Assembly: GCF_049933045.1 (NCBI RefSeq)
Contig: NZ_CP187926.1
Location: 1,240,001-1,304,000, forward strand
Length of the DNA stretch: 64,000 bases
Reading direction: 5' to 3'
Origin: Pseudocolwellia sp049933045
Lineage (GTDB): Bacteria > Pseudomonadota > Gammaproteobacteria > Enterobacterales > Alteromonadaceae
The position numbers and the translations under genes are program-made. Position 1 is the stretch's first letter, and every line of letters begins with the position of its first letter. Shown piece by piece: positions 18,371-28,129 of the stretch. The notes under the pieces were generated by a model. The model worked only from the letters and a program-made list of their open reading frames with translations, was not told where the DNA came from and did not search any database.

Positions 18371-18862
18371 TTAACTGTCTTTAGGTGCTGGTTTAATAAT
18401 GATGGCTGTAGGTTGTGGTAAATAAATGGTGTTTTGAATTTTCCATTTGTCATCAAATGTAGATAAGGTTACTTGCCATTTTCCTTTAACTTCTTGAGGA
18501 ATATCTTCTCTGAAATTTCCGTCACCATCAGGCGTTAAGGTTAACGAAAAGTCTTTAAATTCTTGAGTAGGGTGATAGAAGTTAACATGTAAAAGAGAAA
18601 ACTCTTTTTCTATACCCGTTGGTTTTATTACTAGCTCATGATCTTTTAACGTTAAAGAAAATTCCATGCCCAGTTTTTGCGCCAGTTTGATTTTACCCAA
18701 TTCAAAATTAATGGCTTTACCTTTCTTATAATAATTACCTACAACAAGCGGATCAGGTTCATGGTTAGCAATTATATATGTACCAATACCAGCAACTACT
18801 GCGGTAAAAGGTAAGCCAAATACTAGATATGCCCATGGTTCTTTATACCAAGATGTACCCAT
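18371..18862 (-). CDS. ccoH: FixH/CcoH family cbb3 oxidase assembly protein
   Basis: A 163-residue protein with one N-terminal membrane helix (YLVFGLPFTAVVAGIGTYIIA) and a periplasmic beta domain. The segment PDPLVVGNYYKKGKAIN is the FixH signature. It is needed for stability and assembly of the cbb3 complex. It lies between ccoP and ccoI, 133 bp ahead of ccoI, after a terminator that separates it from ccoNOQP. Confidence 0.9.
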   Translation of the reverse strand: MGTSWYKEPWAYLVFGLPFTAVVAGIGTYIIANHEPDPLVVGNYYKKGKAINFELGKIKLAQKLGMEFSLTLKDHELVIKPTGIEKEFSLLHVNFYHPTQEFKDFSLTLTPDGDGNFREDIPQEVKGKWQVTLSTFDDKWKIQNTIYLPQPTAIIIKPAPKDS

Positions 18863-18952
18863 TGTTACGCCTTTAATTAATAGAATGATAATTTTGCGCT
18901 ATTATACGTTTTTATTACGTTTGAACCAATAAAATATGAAACAGTTTGTAAT

Positions 18953-18988
18953 AAAAAAGCCTTATTAAAAAATTTAATAAGGCTTTAT
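18953..18988 (-). terminator. Terminator after ccoP
   Basis: AAAGCCTTATTA pairs with TAATAAGGCTTT around an A/T loop. On the minus strand the stem is followed by a T-run, placed 26 bp after the ccoP stop codon. It separates the structural oxidase genes from the assembly genes. Confidence 0.85.
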
Positions 18989-19011
18989 ATTTTGTGTATT
19001 TATGTTTTTAG

Positions 19012-19986
19012 TTAGTCTTGAGAAAGACTGTAAACATAAGCACTTATCACGTGAACTTTTTCTTCACCTAAAATAGCTTCCCATGCTGGCATTACACCTG
19101 CACGACCATTTTTGATAGATGATTCAATAGCACGTTTAGAAGCACCGTATAACCAAACATCATCTGTAAGATTAGGTGCGCCTAAAGGAATACCCATTGC
19201 TAAGCTGCCTTTACCATCTGGACCATGACATGCTGCACACATTTGGAATTTAGACTCACCAGCTGCTTTAAGGTCAGGGTCAACTTCTCTGCCGCTTAAA
19301 CTTATTACATAAGCTGCAACTTCTTTAACGCCTTTGTCGCCGCCAAGTGCTGTTTCCCAAGCCATCATTCCGTTCGCTTTTCTACCATGTAAAATAGTAT
19401 TTTTAATCGCTTCAGGTGAACCGCCATATAACCAATCTTTATCAGTAAGGTCAGGGAAGCCAGTTGTACCACCTGCATTTGAACCATGACATTGTGAACA
19501 GTTTTGTAAAAACAAACGTTGCCCAACTTTCAATGCTTCTTTATCAGCTGCTAATTCAGGAATACTACGTGCAGCATAAGCTTCAAAGATAGGACCATAC
19601 TTTAGGTCAGCAGCATGAACTTCACGATCATACTGAACTAAAACGTTTGAACCTTCTTTTAGGTACTCAGCTGTTTTAGCTTTAGATTCTTCAAGGTTTA
19701 AAATACCTTGGTTAGAACTCTGCCAGCCTAAAAGACCTTGCCAATTACCTAAACCAGGGTAAAGCAATAAATAACCAAAACCCCAAATAATTGTTGCTAA
19801 GAAAAACGTACTCCACCATTTAGGAAGAGGGTTGTTTAATTCTTCAATGCCATCAAAAGTGTGTCCCATTGACTCACCTTCAGGAACACCAGCAAAGTTC
19901 TTTAAACACATACGTAAAACAAGGTACATAAATACCAGTGTGCCTAGGGAAAGAACTGAAACCCATATACTCCAAAAGCTAGACAT
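19012..19986 (-). CDS. ccoP: cbb3-type cytochrome c oxidase subunit III (dihaem CcoP)
   Basis: A 324-residue membrane-anchored dihaem cytochrome c that passes electrons to CcoO/CcoN. Two N-terminal helices (about 5-25 and 58-78) are followed by two cytochrome c domains with the haem motifs CSQCH near residue 163 and CAACH near 251, and axial Met residues in NGMMAWE and AGVMPAWE. Its ATG overlaps the end of ccoQ by one base, showing tight operon packing. Confidence 0.96.
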   Translation of the reverse strand: MSSFWSIWVSVLSLGTLVFMYLVLRMCLKNFAGVPEGESMGHTFDGIEELNNPLPKWWSTFFLATIIWGFGYLLLYPGLGNWQGLLGWQSSNQGILNLEESKAKTAEYLKEGSNVLVQYDREVHAADLKYGPIFEAYAARSIPELAADKEALKVGQRLFLQNCSQCHGSNAGGTTGFPDLTDKDWLYGGSPEAIKNTILHGRKANGMMAWETALGGDKGVKEVAAYVISLSGREVDPDLKAAGESKFQMCAACHGPDGKGSLAMGIPLGAPNLTDDVWLYGASKRAIESSIKNGRAGVMPAWEAILGEEKVHVISAYVYSLSQD

Positions 19987-20189
19987 TAATCTTTGTCTCC
20001 TGCTTGTTTACTGAAATCATCTTGGTTAGATACATTTTTTTCAGAGCTATCTTCTTCAAAAATAGAATTAGCAGCATCTTCAAATGCAGATTTTCTTGTT
20101 TTGCTGTATGACCAAACCACTATGATGATAAATAGTGCCAAAATTAGTAGGGCAAATGCCCCTCGAAGCGTTCCGTAATCCATATCCAT
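19986..20189 (-). CDS. ccoQ: cbb3-type oxidase small subunit CcoQ
   Basis: A 67-residue protein with a single helix (residues 9-28) and a polar acidic tail, of the usual CcoQ/FixQ size and in the canonical place between ccoO and ccoP. It overlaps both neighbours by a single base. CcoQ stabilises the complex. Confidence 0.9.
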   Translation of the reverse strand: MDMDYGTLRGAFALLILALFIIIVVWSYSKTRKSAFEDAANSIFEEDSSEKNVSNQDDFSKQAGDKD

Positions 20190-20836
20190 TATCTCAGTGC
20201 ATGACCAAGAGACTGAAGATAAGCAACAAGAGCATCAATCTCTTTTTTGCCTTTAACAGCCGCTTTAGCATTGGCTATTTCTTCAGCAGTATAAAGAGGG
20301 ATGGCATTACCATCAGCATCTTTATGGCTACGATTTCTTGTTAAAAAGTTAAATGTTTCTAATTTCTTAGCCGTTAGCTTACCGTCTAAGTAATTTTCAT
20401 CTAACCATTTAAAGCTTGGCATATTTGACTCTGGCACAACTGATCGTGGATCAATTAAATGTGCTTTATGCCAATCATCACTGTAGCGTTGACCCACACG
20501 AGCTAGATCAGGACCAGTACGCTTAGAACCCCATAAAAAAGGATGTTCCCATACTGATTCACCCGCTACAGAATAATGTCCGTAGCGTTCTGTTTCAGCA
20601 CGTAAAGGACGGATCATTTGGCTATGACATACGTTACAACCTTCACGGATGTAGATATCTCTACCTTCCATTTCAAGAGGCGTATACGCTCTTAAGTTGT
20701 CAACAGGAGTCGTTGTAGCTTTTTGGAAAAATAACGGTGTTATCTCAACTAAGCCACCAATACTGATTGCCATAATGGTAAAGATAAAGAAGCGACCAAC
20801 GTTTTTTTCTAAAATTTCATGTTTATTTTTCATCAT
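20189..20836 (-). CDS. ccoO: cbb3-type oxidase subunit II (monohaem CcoO)
   Basis: A 215-residue membrane-anchored cytochrome c. The N-terminal helix (residues 14-34) is followed by REGCNVCHSQMIRPLR, which holds the haem c motif, and by the axial ligand region PESNMPSFKWL. It starts 7 bp after the ccoN stop codon, with the sequence AGGAGG before its ATG as a strong ribosome site. Confidence 0.96.
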   Translation of the reverse strand: MMKNKHEILEKNVGRFFIFTIMAISIGGLVEITPLFFQKATTTPVDNLRAYTPLEMEGRDIYIREGCNVCHSQMIRPLRAETERYGHYSVAGESVWEHPFLWGSKRTGPDLARVGQRYSDDWHKAHLIDPRSVVPESNMPSFKWLDENYLDGKLTAKKLETFNFLTRNRSHKDADGNAIPLYTAEEIANAKAAVKGKKEIDALVAYLQSLGHALR

Positions 20837-20843
20837 AGCCTCC

Positions 20844-22283
20844 TTATGCCATTTCTACTTTTTTAAGACTGCCGTCTTGTGCGTAAATTGTTTTGACCAT
20901 GTTGAAGATCATTAAACCAAAACCAGCTACCACTAAAACGCCACCCACAAATCGAATAAAGTAGAAGGGGTATGAAGCTGTTAAGCTTTCTACAAAGCTA
21001 TAAGTTAACGTACCATCAGCATTTACCGCACGCCACATCAACCCTTGCATTACACCTGAAATCCACATAGCTACAATATAAAGAACAATACCTGTAGTGT
21101 GCATCCAGAAATGAATGTTGATTAAACGAACGCTGTACATACGACCTTGGTTAAACAAGATAGGGATTAAGTGGTACATAGCACCAATTGAAACCATAGC
21201 AACCCAACCTAGGGCACCAGAATGAACGTGTCCAATTGTCCAATCGGTATAATGAGACAGAGCATTAACTGATTTAATTGCCATCATCGGACCTTCAAAC
21301 GTAGACATACCGTAGAAAGATAAAGAAACAATTAAGAAACGTAAAATAGGATCATGACGAAGTTTATGCCATGCGCCTGAAAGCGTCATAATACCGTTGA
21401 TCATACCACCCCAAGATGGCAAGAATAATACGATAGACATTACCATACCCACTGATTGAGCCCAATCTGGTAAAGCAGTGTAATGAAGATGATGTGGACC
21501 AGCCCAAATGTATAACGATACTAAAGCCCAGAAATGAACAATAGATAAACGGTATGAGTAAACAGGGCGTTCAGCTTGTTTTGGTACAAAGTAATACATC
21601 ATACCTAAGAAACCAGCTGTTAATAAGAAACCAACGGCATTATGTCCGTACCACCACTGCATCATCGCATCGATAGCACCAGAATAAATTGAGTACGATT
21701 TAAACATTGAAACAGGAATTACCATACTGTTACCAATGTGAAGTACTGCAACCGTTAATATGAAACCACCAAAGAACCAGTTAGCTACATAAATATGAGA
21801 AGTTGTTCGTTTAACTAACGTACCGAAGAAGACGATGGCGTAAGAAATCCATACCACAGCAATCAAAATATCGATTGGCCATTCTAATTCAGCATATTCT
21901 TTACTACTGGTATAACCCATAGGTAAAGTAATTATCGCTAATACGATAATTGCCTGCCAACCCCAGAAGGTGAAAGAAACGAGCTTCCCACCAAACAATG
22001 CGACTTTACATGTCCTTTGTACTACGTAATAAGAAGTAGCAAACAGGGCGCTAGTACCAAATGCAAATATTACCGCATTTGTATGAAGAGGACGTAAACG
22101 GGAGTAGGTAAGCCACGGTGTTTCGAAATTTAAAGCTGGCCAAATAAGTTGAGCAGCAATAATAACACCAATAAATGTACCTACGAATCCCCAGATTACA
22201 GTCATAACAGTGAATTGACGAACAACATTCATGTTGTAATCAACTGCAGACGTATTACTTTGACTCATGTTTTGGTTCCACAT
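20844..22283 (-). CDS. ccoN: cbb3-type cytochrome c oxidase catalytic subunit CcoN
   Basis: A 479-residue, twelve-helix haem-copper oxidase subunit that reduces oxygen to water with high affinity. Ligand regions are visible: RPLHTNAVIFAFG (low-spin haem His), WWYGHNAVGF and AGPHHLHYT (copper B His), and GHVHSGALGW ... FWMHTTGI (haem His). It is the first gene of ccoNOQP. The 255-bp upstream region should carry the promoter; one imperfect FNR-type box is present. Confidence 0.97.
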   Translation of the reverse strand: MWNQNMSQSNTSAVDYNMNVVRQFTVMTVIWGFVGTFIGVIIAAQLIWPALNFETPWLTYSRLRPLHTNAVIFAFGTSALFATSYYVVQRTCKVALFGGKLVSFTFWGWQAIIVLAIITLPMGYTSSKEYAELEWPIDILIAVVWISYAIVFFGTLVKRTTSHIYVANWFFGGFILTVAVLHIGNSMVIPVSMFKSYSIYSGAIDAMMQWWYGHNAVGFLLTAGFLGMMYYFVPKQAERPVYSYRLSIVHFWALVSLYIWAGPHHLHYTALPDWAQSVGMVMSIVLFLPSWGGMINGIMTLSGAWHKLRHDPILRFLIVSLSFYGMSTFEGPMMAIKSVNALSHYTDWTIGHVHSGALGWVAMVSIGAMYHLIPILFNQGRMYSVRLINIHFWMHTTGIVLYIVAMWISGVMQGLMWRAVNADGTLTYSFVESLTASYPFYFIRFVGGVLVVAGFGLMIFNMVKTIYAQDGSLKKVEMA

Positions 22284-22447
22284 ATAAATTATTAATTATT
22301 TTAAAGTATCTGTTCATGTATAAATCGTAATTTTTATCTGTATCTAATATTTATAGACCAGAAAGAACATTTTACACAATCCATAGAAAACAAGCGCGAA
22401 ATGATAGACATTTAATCGACTAAAGTCATTACTCAAAAGCTGAAATA

Positions 22448-22461
22448 TTGTTCTAAATCAT
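22448..22461 (-). promoter_or_regulatory. Imperfect FNR-type box upstream of ccoN
   Basis: TTGTTCTAAATCAT matches 8 of 10 conserved positions of TTGAT-N4-ATCAA, 165 bp before the ccoN start. FNR control of ccoN is expected from relatives, but this site is weaker than those at fnr and uspE and would imply a leader of about 130 nt. Confidence 0.35.
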
Positions 22462-22538
22462 AAAAAAAACGATTGACGATTAAAAACAGCGCTAAAATAG
22501 CGTAAATTATTAAGAATTATGATTAAAGGTAAATAGTT

Positions 22539-23222
22539 TTGTTTAAAATTAGAGCAGTTCATTCCTCACTCGTGTTTATATTATGCCTGTGTTTGGGATG
22601 TGAACAAAGTAAAGAAGTAAAAGAAAAGCCGATTGAGCCTAAATGTATTTCAAGTCAGAGTGATTGTTTTATCAAATTAGCTTCAGGTGAGTTTGTTGTT
22701 TTGTTTAATCGCGATCCTGTTATTACCGAAACACCTTTTGATATTTCATTAATTTCACATACACAGCACACCATAAAAAACATTTCAGCTCATATGGAAG
22801 GTAAAAATATGTTTATGGGAAAAGTGCCATTGTTTTTTGAAGTTGATTCTGACGATGAGTTAACAACTTCAGTTATAGATGAACCTAAAGTGATCGCTCA
22901 AACATCTAAATTACTTAAGTCTAGTTTAGTTGAATCTTCATCAGTGGAAATTGATCTTGAAGAATTGAATTCTTATGATGCCAATGCTACTGAATTTAGC
23001 TCAACTGATTTTGAAGCAAGTGCAATTGAAACAAGTGCAATTATAACAAGTGATACTAAAGCGCCTATGAAAAAAACACATTATGTGGCTAACACCATGT
23101 TAGGAAGTTGCAGTGAAGAAAACATGCGTTGGATAATTTACTTTAAAGTCAGTTTAGAAAATGCTCAAGGTGAGCCTTTAACCGAACATTTTACTGTAGA
23201 GTTTGATAGTTTGAGACTTTAA
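22539..23222 (+). CDS. Putative lipoprotein, function unknown
   Basis: A 227-residue protein starting with TTG (AAAGGT upstream). The N-terminus is a lipoprotein signal with the lipobox LCLGC and Cys near residue 21. The middle (residues 110-175) is Ser/Thr/Glu-rich with short repeats ASAIETSAIITS, and the flanking parts are predicted beta (PFDISLISHTQHTIKNISAHMEGKNMFM and EENMRWIIYFKVSLE), resembling small periplasmic immunoglobulin-like domains. It is divergent from ccoN. No family is recognised. Confidence 0.6.
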   Translation: MFKIRAVHSSLVFILCLCLGCEQSKEVKEKPIEPKCISSQSDCFIKLASGEFVVLFNRDPVITETPFDISLISHTQHTIKNISAHMEGKNMFMGKVPLFFEVDSDDELTTSVIDEPKVIAQTSKLLKSSLVESSSVEIDLEELNSYDANATEFSSTDFEASAIETSAIITSDTKAPMKKTHYVANTMLGSCSEENMRWIIYFKVSLENAQGEPLTEHFTVEFDSLRL

Positions 23223-23435
23223 TAAGCGTATTCTTACTATTTTTCATTACCGATGATGGTTTTGTTATTTGTTTTTATATCAACAGCTAAAAGGTAACGC
23301 GTTTCTTTATTTTTTGTGATTTTAGCTTGTCGTTTTATTATTAAAGCACTATGTGAGAATAAAGGACATTGCGCTTATTACCAAACAACACACATCTTTT
23401 TTATTGCTTACTATAGAAAACAGGTTTTATTTTTT

Positions 23436-24380
23436 ATGAAAAATACACGTAAATTTGATATTGAAAAAACAAAGAACCAATACCGTATTTCATTTTCAGC
23501 TATGGCGAGTTCATGTGAAGTATTGGTGGAAATACCTGAAGAAGATGACAATAAAAGTCAGTATGAAAAACCACAAAATATCACGTCGAATACTCTCATC
23601 AATAAAATAGCTAAGTGCATAACCAACGAAGTTTGGCGAATTGAAGACAAATACAGTCGTTATAATAAAGAAAGTATTTGCAGTAGAATAAATAACAGTA
23701 ACGGAAAAACTATTACGTTAGATCCTGAAACAGCCTTGTTGTTAAATTTTGCTGATGTTTGTTACAAACTAAGTGAAGGTTTATTTGATATTTCTTCAGG
23801 TGTACTTCGTAAAATCTGGAACTTTGATTGCAGTGATAACATTCCATCTCAACAACAAATTGAAGCAATGTTAACTCGTGTAGGCTGGCAAAAGGTTACA
23901 TTTACAGACCAGAGCATTAACTTACCTGAGGGAATGGAAATAGATTTTGGCGGAATAGGTAAAGAGTACGCAGTAGACCGTTGTATTTTACTGATTAAAG
24001 AAATTACAGATGCGCCAGTACTCGTCAACCTAGGTGGCGACTTAGCTGCGACTAAACCGCGTGCAGGAAATCAAGCTTGGATTATTGGCGTGGAACATCC
24101 TGGATTTGAAAATAAAACAGAAATGGTTGTATCACTATATCAAGGGGCTTTAGCTACCAGTGGTAATGCAAAACGCTACTTACAAAAAGATGGGATTCGT
24201 TACAGTCACATATTAAACGCAAAAACAGGGTGTTCAATTATAGATGCACCACGATCTATTACCGTAGCATCAAAGCTATGTGTGCAAGCAGGTATTTTAG
24301 CGACTTTATCTATATTACAAGGCAAGCAAGCAGAAACGTATTTAGAAGAGCAGGAAGTTAAATATTGGGCAGTGCGCTAA
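23436..24380 (+). CDS. apbE: FAD:protein FMN transferase (ApbE family)
   Basis: ApbE enzymes attach FMN to Thr/Ser of target flavoproteins using FAD and Mg2+. The frame is open from 23316, but similarity begins at about the ATG at 23436, giving 314 residues. Motifs are IDFGGIGKEYAVDR, VLVNLGGDLAA, ATSGNAKRYLQKDGIRYSHI and NAKTG, all typical. Unlike classical ApbE it shows no signal peptide or lipobox, so a cytoplasmic location is inferred. A terminator follows. Confidence 0.85.
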   Translation: MKNTRKFDIEKTKNQYRISFSAMASSCEVLVEIPEEDDNKSQYEKPQNITSNTLINKIAKCITNEVWRIEDKYSRYNKESICSRINNSNGKTITLDPETALLLNFADVCYKLSEGLFDISSGVLRKIWNFDCSDNIPSQQQIEAMLTRVGWQKVTFTDQSINLPEGMEIDFGGIGKEYAVDRCILLIKEITDAPVLVNLGGDLAATKPRAGNQAWIIGVEHPGFENKTEMVVSLYQGALATSGNAKRYLQKDGIRYSHILNAKTGCSIIDAPRSITVASKLCVQAGILATLSILQGKQAETYLEEQEVKYWAVR

Positions 24381-24417
24381 TTATTTACCATTTACACCAG
24401 CCATTTATTTTAATTCA

Positions 24418-24456
24418 TAAAAAAAGCGCTATTTAATTAAAAATAGCGCTTTATAA
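24418..24456. terminator. Bidirectional terminator between apbE and the convergent gene
   Basis: AAAGCGCTATTT (24423-24434) and AAATAGCGCTTT (24441-24452) form a 12-bp perfect stem, with A-rich sequence on the left and TT on the right, so it can act on both strands. Confidence 0.8.
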
Positions 24457-24498
24457 AATATGATGTTAAAACCACATAACTACAGGTTGAATTAAAAT

Positions 24499-25611
24499 CT
24501 AGTAATCAAAACCAACGTGTTGGTTTATACGAAGAATAAGTTGTTCTTTATCACGAATAATATCTAGTTTCTTCGCTAATAAGTCTAATGTATCTTCTAC
24601 TTGGTTCAAAAACTTACCATAACCGTGAGATGTTTGGTCAGCTCTAGTGGCAACAAATACAAATTGTACTTTTTCAACAAGCTTGTTTGCATCCCATTGA
24701 GAAGAAAAACCACATGGTTCATGTTCTGGGTTGAAGCCTAAGTTGATTAACTCACCGTTTACTGAAACAAATTCTTCTTCAGTCATTCTCACGATAGGCG
24801 CTAAACCATTCGCGATAACCGCACCGTTATTTAAATTATTTTGCTTAGCTGAACTGATAAATGCATCAGAAATCAAACTATACAAAGCGCCATAGTTTTC
24901 ATTATCTAATTCTTTTTTATCAACAAGCTGCTTAATTCTACGATTTAGGCGAATATCAGCAACAGCGTAAGTTAATGCGCTATCATCTTCAGGTAAATCA
25001 ATACCATCAGTTGCATATCTTTTACTTAAAGGTCTCAATTTATGTACTTGTAAACCTTCATCACCTTTCTCTTTAGCGAAAAGGTCAAAAGTTAAATGCT
25101 GGTGATCACATACACGGAATTTTTCTTTTTCGATGCCTGCTTTTTCTGCAAACATACTAACCGCTTTAAGTACTTTTTTATGGAACTTAGCAGAGTCATG
25201 ACGAATATCTGTACCGTTAGATAAGAAAACCAATGTGATTTTCTTAGCTCTTCTGCTTACGTTGAAATAAGCATGTTCACTTTGATGAAAACGAGAGTTA
25301 TATAAAAACAATATTTGCTGTTTTGTTTGTACCGTCATTTTTTCTGGACTAAAACGAACACGAGTAAATTTATCATTACCCACAAACTGCCCACTTTCTA
25401 TGTGCAGCTCTTCGTTAATATCAAAAAATAACTTTGAAAGTTTTTTATAAAAAGATAAGTAAGGTTGGTCTGAGTATTTCTCTGAAGGGTCGGAGAATTT
25501 AGCAATAAGTTCATCAGTAACTGGAAACTTTGCAAGTAAATATTGATTCTCGCGAGCTAAAGATGGAATAAATGCTTTGTGCTGAGCACTTCTCATTCGA
25601 GATGAAGCCAT
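24499..25611 (-). CDS. Uncharacterised protein (possibly DUF3083 family)
   Basis: A 370-residue soluble protein without signal peptide or membrane helix. It is well formed (codon use like its neighbours, terminator after it) but I cannot assign a function. Its pattern, including RVRFSPEKMTVQTKQQILFLYNSR and GFSSQWDANKLVEKVQFVFVATR, is reminiscent of a family confined to Alteromonadales-like bacteria (DUF3083), an uncertain recollection. The 368 bp upstream to 25979 hold no gene and nothing I can identify. Confidence 0.5.
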   Translation of the reverse strand: MASSRMRSAQHKAFIPSLARENQYLLAKFPVTDELIAKFSDPSEKYSDQPYLSFYKKLSKLFFDINEELHIESGQFVGNDKFTRVRFSPEKMTVQTKQQILFLYNSRFHQSEHAYFNVSRRAKKITLVFLSNGTDIRHDSAKFHKKVLKAVSMFAEKAGIEKEKFRVCDHQHLTFDLFAKEKGDEGLQVHKLRPLSKRYATDGIDLPEDDSALTYAVADIRLNRRIKQLVDKKELDNENYGALYSLISDAFISSAKQNNLNNGAVIANGLAPIVRMTEEEFVSVNGELINLGFNPEHEPCGFSSQWDANKLVEKVQFVFVATRADQTSHGYGKFLNQVEDTLDLLAKKLDIIRDKEQLILRINQHVGFDY

Positions 25612-25979
25612 GAAAAAAAATCCCTTAAGTTGTTTAATTTACAATTATAGTGAACCTTTATGATTAACGTATGACAAAATAAATTGTTTGAAGTTAACTT
25701 AGGTTCAACAAATGCTTGATAACTATTTTAGTTAAAAATAGGTTCGATATAATTTTATTATTATAGTTAATCACTGAAATCATATTGATTGTAAAGTGAA
25801 TTTTCAATGTGAATATAATAGTGAATTTTTATGACTCTTATATTACAAGCTAATGTTTATACCCAATTTAGCTAACGATGTATATAGTTGCCTTATAAAA
25901 TACAGCGCTAATCTACTGTCGTTATGAAATAATCTATGTTTATAATATTGTTTTTTATAACAACATTATTGTTTAATTT

Positions 25980-26969
25980 ATGTTTACCTTTAGAATTAAG
26001 GATGTTCTTATCAATAAACTACTAAGTAAATTTTGGTTCTATTTATTATCATTCACCTGTGTTTTTATTCTTGTTCTACCATACCTTCCATCTAATGGAA
26101 TAACTCAGGTTTTAGAGTATTCAATTTACTTATCTCCGCGATGGATGTTTTTATTCCTACTAGTACCAATTATTGTTTTTTGGAAAACATTAACCAAGAC
26201 TTATCGTGCCCTGTTTTTTATTTGTCTTATGGTTTTAGTAAACTTCCAAGATATTAATATCAATACTCAGTCAAATGATGAAAGTGCGTCATCATTCAAA
26301 TTACTTTCATTAAATATGGGCGGTGGTAGTGCGGGTAAATACTTAAAAACATTAATGGCACGTGAAAATCCTGATGTATTTCTTTTCCAAGAAACGAGTT
26401 TGAAAAATATTGAAGGTGTTTTTGATGCAACGTGGAATTACCAATGTGATAAGAACTTATGTATTGCTAGTAAATACTCCTTTACAAAAATAGGCGAATT
26501 CAGTCGAAGAATATTTGGAGGTTGGGGTAATTTTGCTGCTTATTATGAACTTAGTATTAATGGTAAAACACTGCCGTTAATGAATGTGCATTTAGAAACA
26601 CCACGTCCGATTTTATCTGATCTAATAGGTCTATCTATTAACATGAGAGATATTGAAAGTTTTCGTGAAAATAAGTCTTTAGAAGCTTCGATGATCACGA
26701 CTTGGGCGAGTAGTCAGTCTAACTTTGTTATGACAGGTGATTTCAACATGACCACAAATGAAAGATTATACCGTGATTATTTCTATTCTTATCAAAATGC
26801 ATTTAACACCGCAGGCTTAGGAGTTAATTACACAAAATATACTTCTTGGCACGGTGTTAGGATAGATCATACTTTAGCGTCTAATAATATGACGATTGAG
26901 CGAGCAGATGTTATGCCTTCATTAGGTGGCGATCATCGAGCTATTGTTACGATTATTTCTTTGCCTTAA
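25980..26969 (+). CDS. Membrane-anchored endonuclease/exonuclease/phosphatase family protein
   Basis: A 329-residue protein with three N-terminal membrane helices (about 18-38, 50-66, 80-95) and a C-terminal EEP (DNase I-like) domain from residue 105. Catalytic motifs are visible: LSLNMGG, FLFQETS (metal-binding Glu), MNVHLETPR, TGDFNM, RIDHTLA and GGDHRAIV. Members with this layout (YafD-like) are often of unknown substrate, acting in or beyond the inner membrane. It converges with the AlkC/D-like gene, ending 8 bp before it. Confidence 0.8.
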   Translation: MFTFRIKDVLINKLLSKFWFYLLSFTCVFILVLPYLPSNGITQVLEYSIYLSPRWMFLFLLVPIIVFWKTLTKTYRALFFICLMVLVNFQDININTQSNDESASSFKLLSLNMGGGSAGKYLKTLMARENPDVFLFQETSLKNIEGVFDATWNYQCDKNLCIASKYSFTKIGEFSRRIFGGWGNFAAYYELSINGKTLPLMNVHLETPRPILSDLIGLSINMRDIESFRENKSLEASMITTWASSQSNFVMTGDFNMTTNERLYRDYFYSYQNAFNTAGLGVNYTKYTSWHGVRIDHTLASNNMTIERADVMPSLGGDHRAIVTIISLP

Positions 26970-26976
26970 GTTAGCC

Positions 26977-28101
26977 TTATGACGAAACAAGGTCAAAGCT
27001 CTTAGCTGATATTGGTTTGCCATTAAGTAGCAATTCTATTTTATGCTCACCAATATAATATTTACGGGTTGTTATTGGTTTGAATGAGAAAGACTTGCTT
27101 AGTTTAATGGTTTCATTGGGCTGTAAAGTGACATTTTTCAACTTAAACACTTTAGCTTGTTGCTTTCCATTAGCTTTAACAAAGTGAATAGCGTAATCAA
27201 TAACGAAATGTTGAGCATGTTGTACTGTACTACTTATATTCATGGCAAAGCTTACTGCTTCGCCAAGTTTTATAACCTGATTAGATAACACTATTGCATC
27301 AATACTTACTTCAGGTGCTTCAGTAAAACCTAATAAAGAAAATACCTCAGCATAGCCATTTTTAACTAATGTTCTTGTCGCATGCTTGATAACCCAATCA
27401 ACCTCTTTAGCGTTACTCTTTGTCTTTTCATTTGACCATTGTTTACATGTATTAATAACTACAGCAGGGTGATCTTTTGCAATATCATTTAAGTGATTAG
27501 CAACCGAGCGGCGTACATATAAACTTGGATCTGATTTTAAGCTCGTTAATAAAGGTAGGTTAGGTGTAGGATCTACAACAAATTGCTTAAGCTGTAATCC
27601 CCAAGGTAATTTTGGTCGTGTACCTTCTGAGACTAAACGTCGAACATCTTCGCTTTCATCTTTTACCCATAAAGTAAATTGTTGATGACAGTATTCAGGA
27701 TATTTAACGATAAACGCACGTATAGCAAACTCAGAAGAGAATAAATGAGTCAGCTGTTTAAGTCCTAATAAAGACTCTTCAGGATGTTCTAAACCATATA
27801 CGCTGAAGTAATCGATAATCGGCCATGCAGCAAAGCTTTTAAGTGAATCATCAGCGTTGCCAAAGTCCCATACATCAGCAATCTTGATTAGAATATTCGC
27901 AGCTTCTGGAAATTCGTCAGGTAGGTAGTCATGAAGTATAGAAATAATATGGTTAACACGTTCTTTTAGTTCTAGTTCATTTAAGCCTTGTAAACAGTCG
28001 CTTTCAAAAGCTTGAGCATTAAAGTTAACTAATACTTTAGTTAAGGCGTGGCTTATTCTTGTTACTGCAGGTTGTGCTAGCCCGTTCTTCATTAACTCCA
28101 T
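26977..28101 (-). CDS. DNA alkylation repair protein, AlkC/AlkD-like HEAT repeat
   Basis: A 374-residue HEAT-repeat protein. The region SEDVRRLVSEGTRPKLPWGLQL, followed by DPSLYVRRSVANHLNDIAKDHP, is the hallmark of bacterial AlkC/AlkD-like glycosylases that remove 3-methyladenine type lesions. The last 100 residues form an extra immunoglobulin-like beta domain, as in AlkC proteins. It is the last of four minus-strand genes (rcsF, trmO, eamA, this gene) with short gaps; a common transcript is likely. Confidence 0.82.
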   Translation of the reverse strand: MELMKNGLAQPAVTRISHALTKVLVNFNAQAFESDCLQGLNELELKERVNHIISILHDYLPDEFPEAANILIKIADVWDFGNADDSLKSFAAWPIIDYFSVYGLEHPEESLLGLKQLTHLFSSEFAIRAFIVKYPEYCHQQFTLWVKDESEDVRRLVSEGTRPKLPWGLQLKQFVVDPTPNLPLLTSLKSDPSLYVRRSVANHLNDIAKDHPAVVINTCKQWSNEKTKSNAKEVDWVIKHATRTLVKNGYAEVFSLLGFTEAPEVSIDAIVLSNQVIKLGEAVSFAMNISSTVQHAQHFVIDYAIHFVKANGKQQAKVFKLKNVTLQPNETIKLSKSFSFKPITTRKYYIGEHKIELLLNGKPISAKSFDLVSS

Positions 28102-28129
28102 GTTTTACCTTATCTGTTTTGATATCTTT

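Noticed and set aside
24499..25611. Assigning an enzymatic role to the 370-residue protein
   Set aside because: No catalytic motif can be seen and the family memory (DUF3083) is uncertain.
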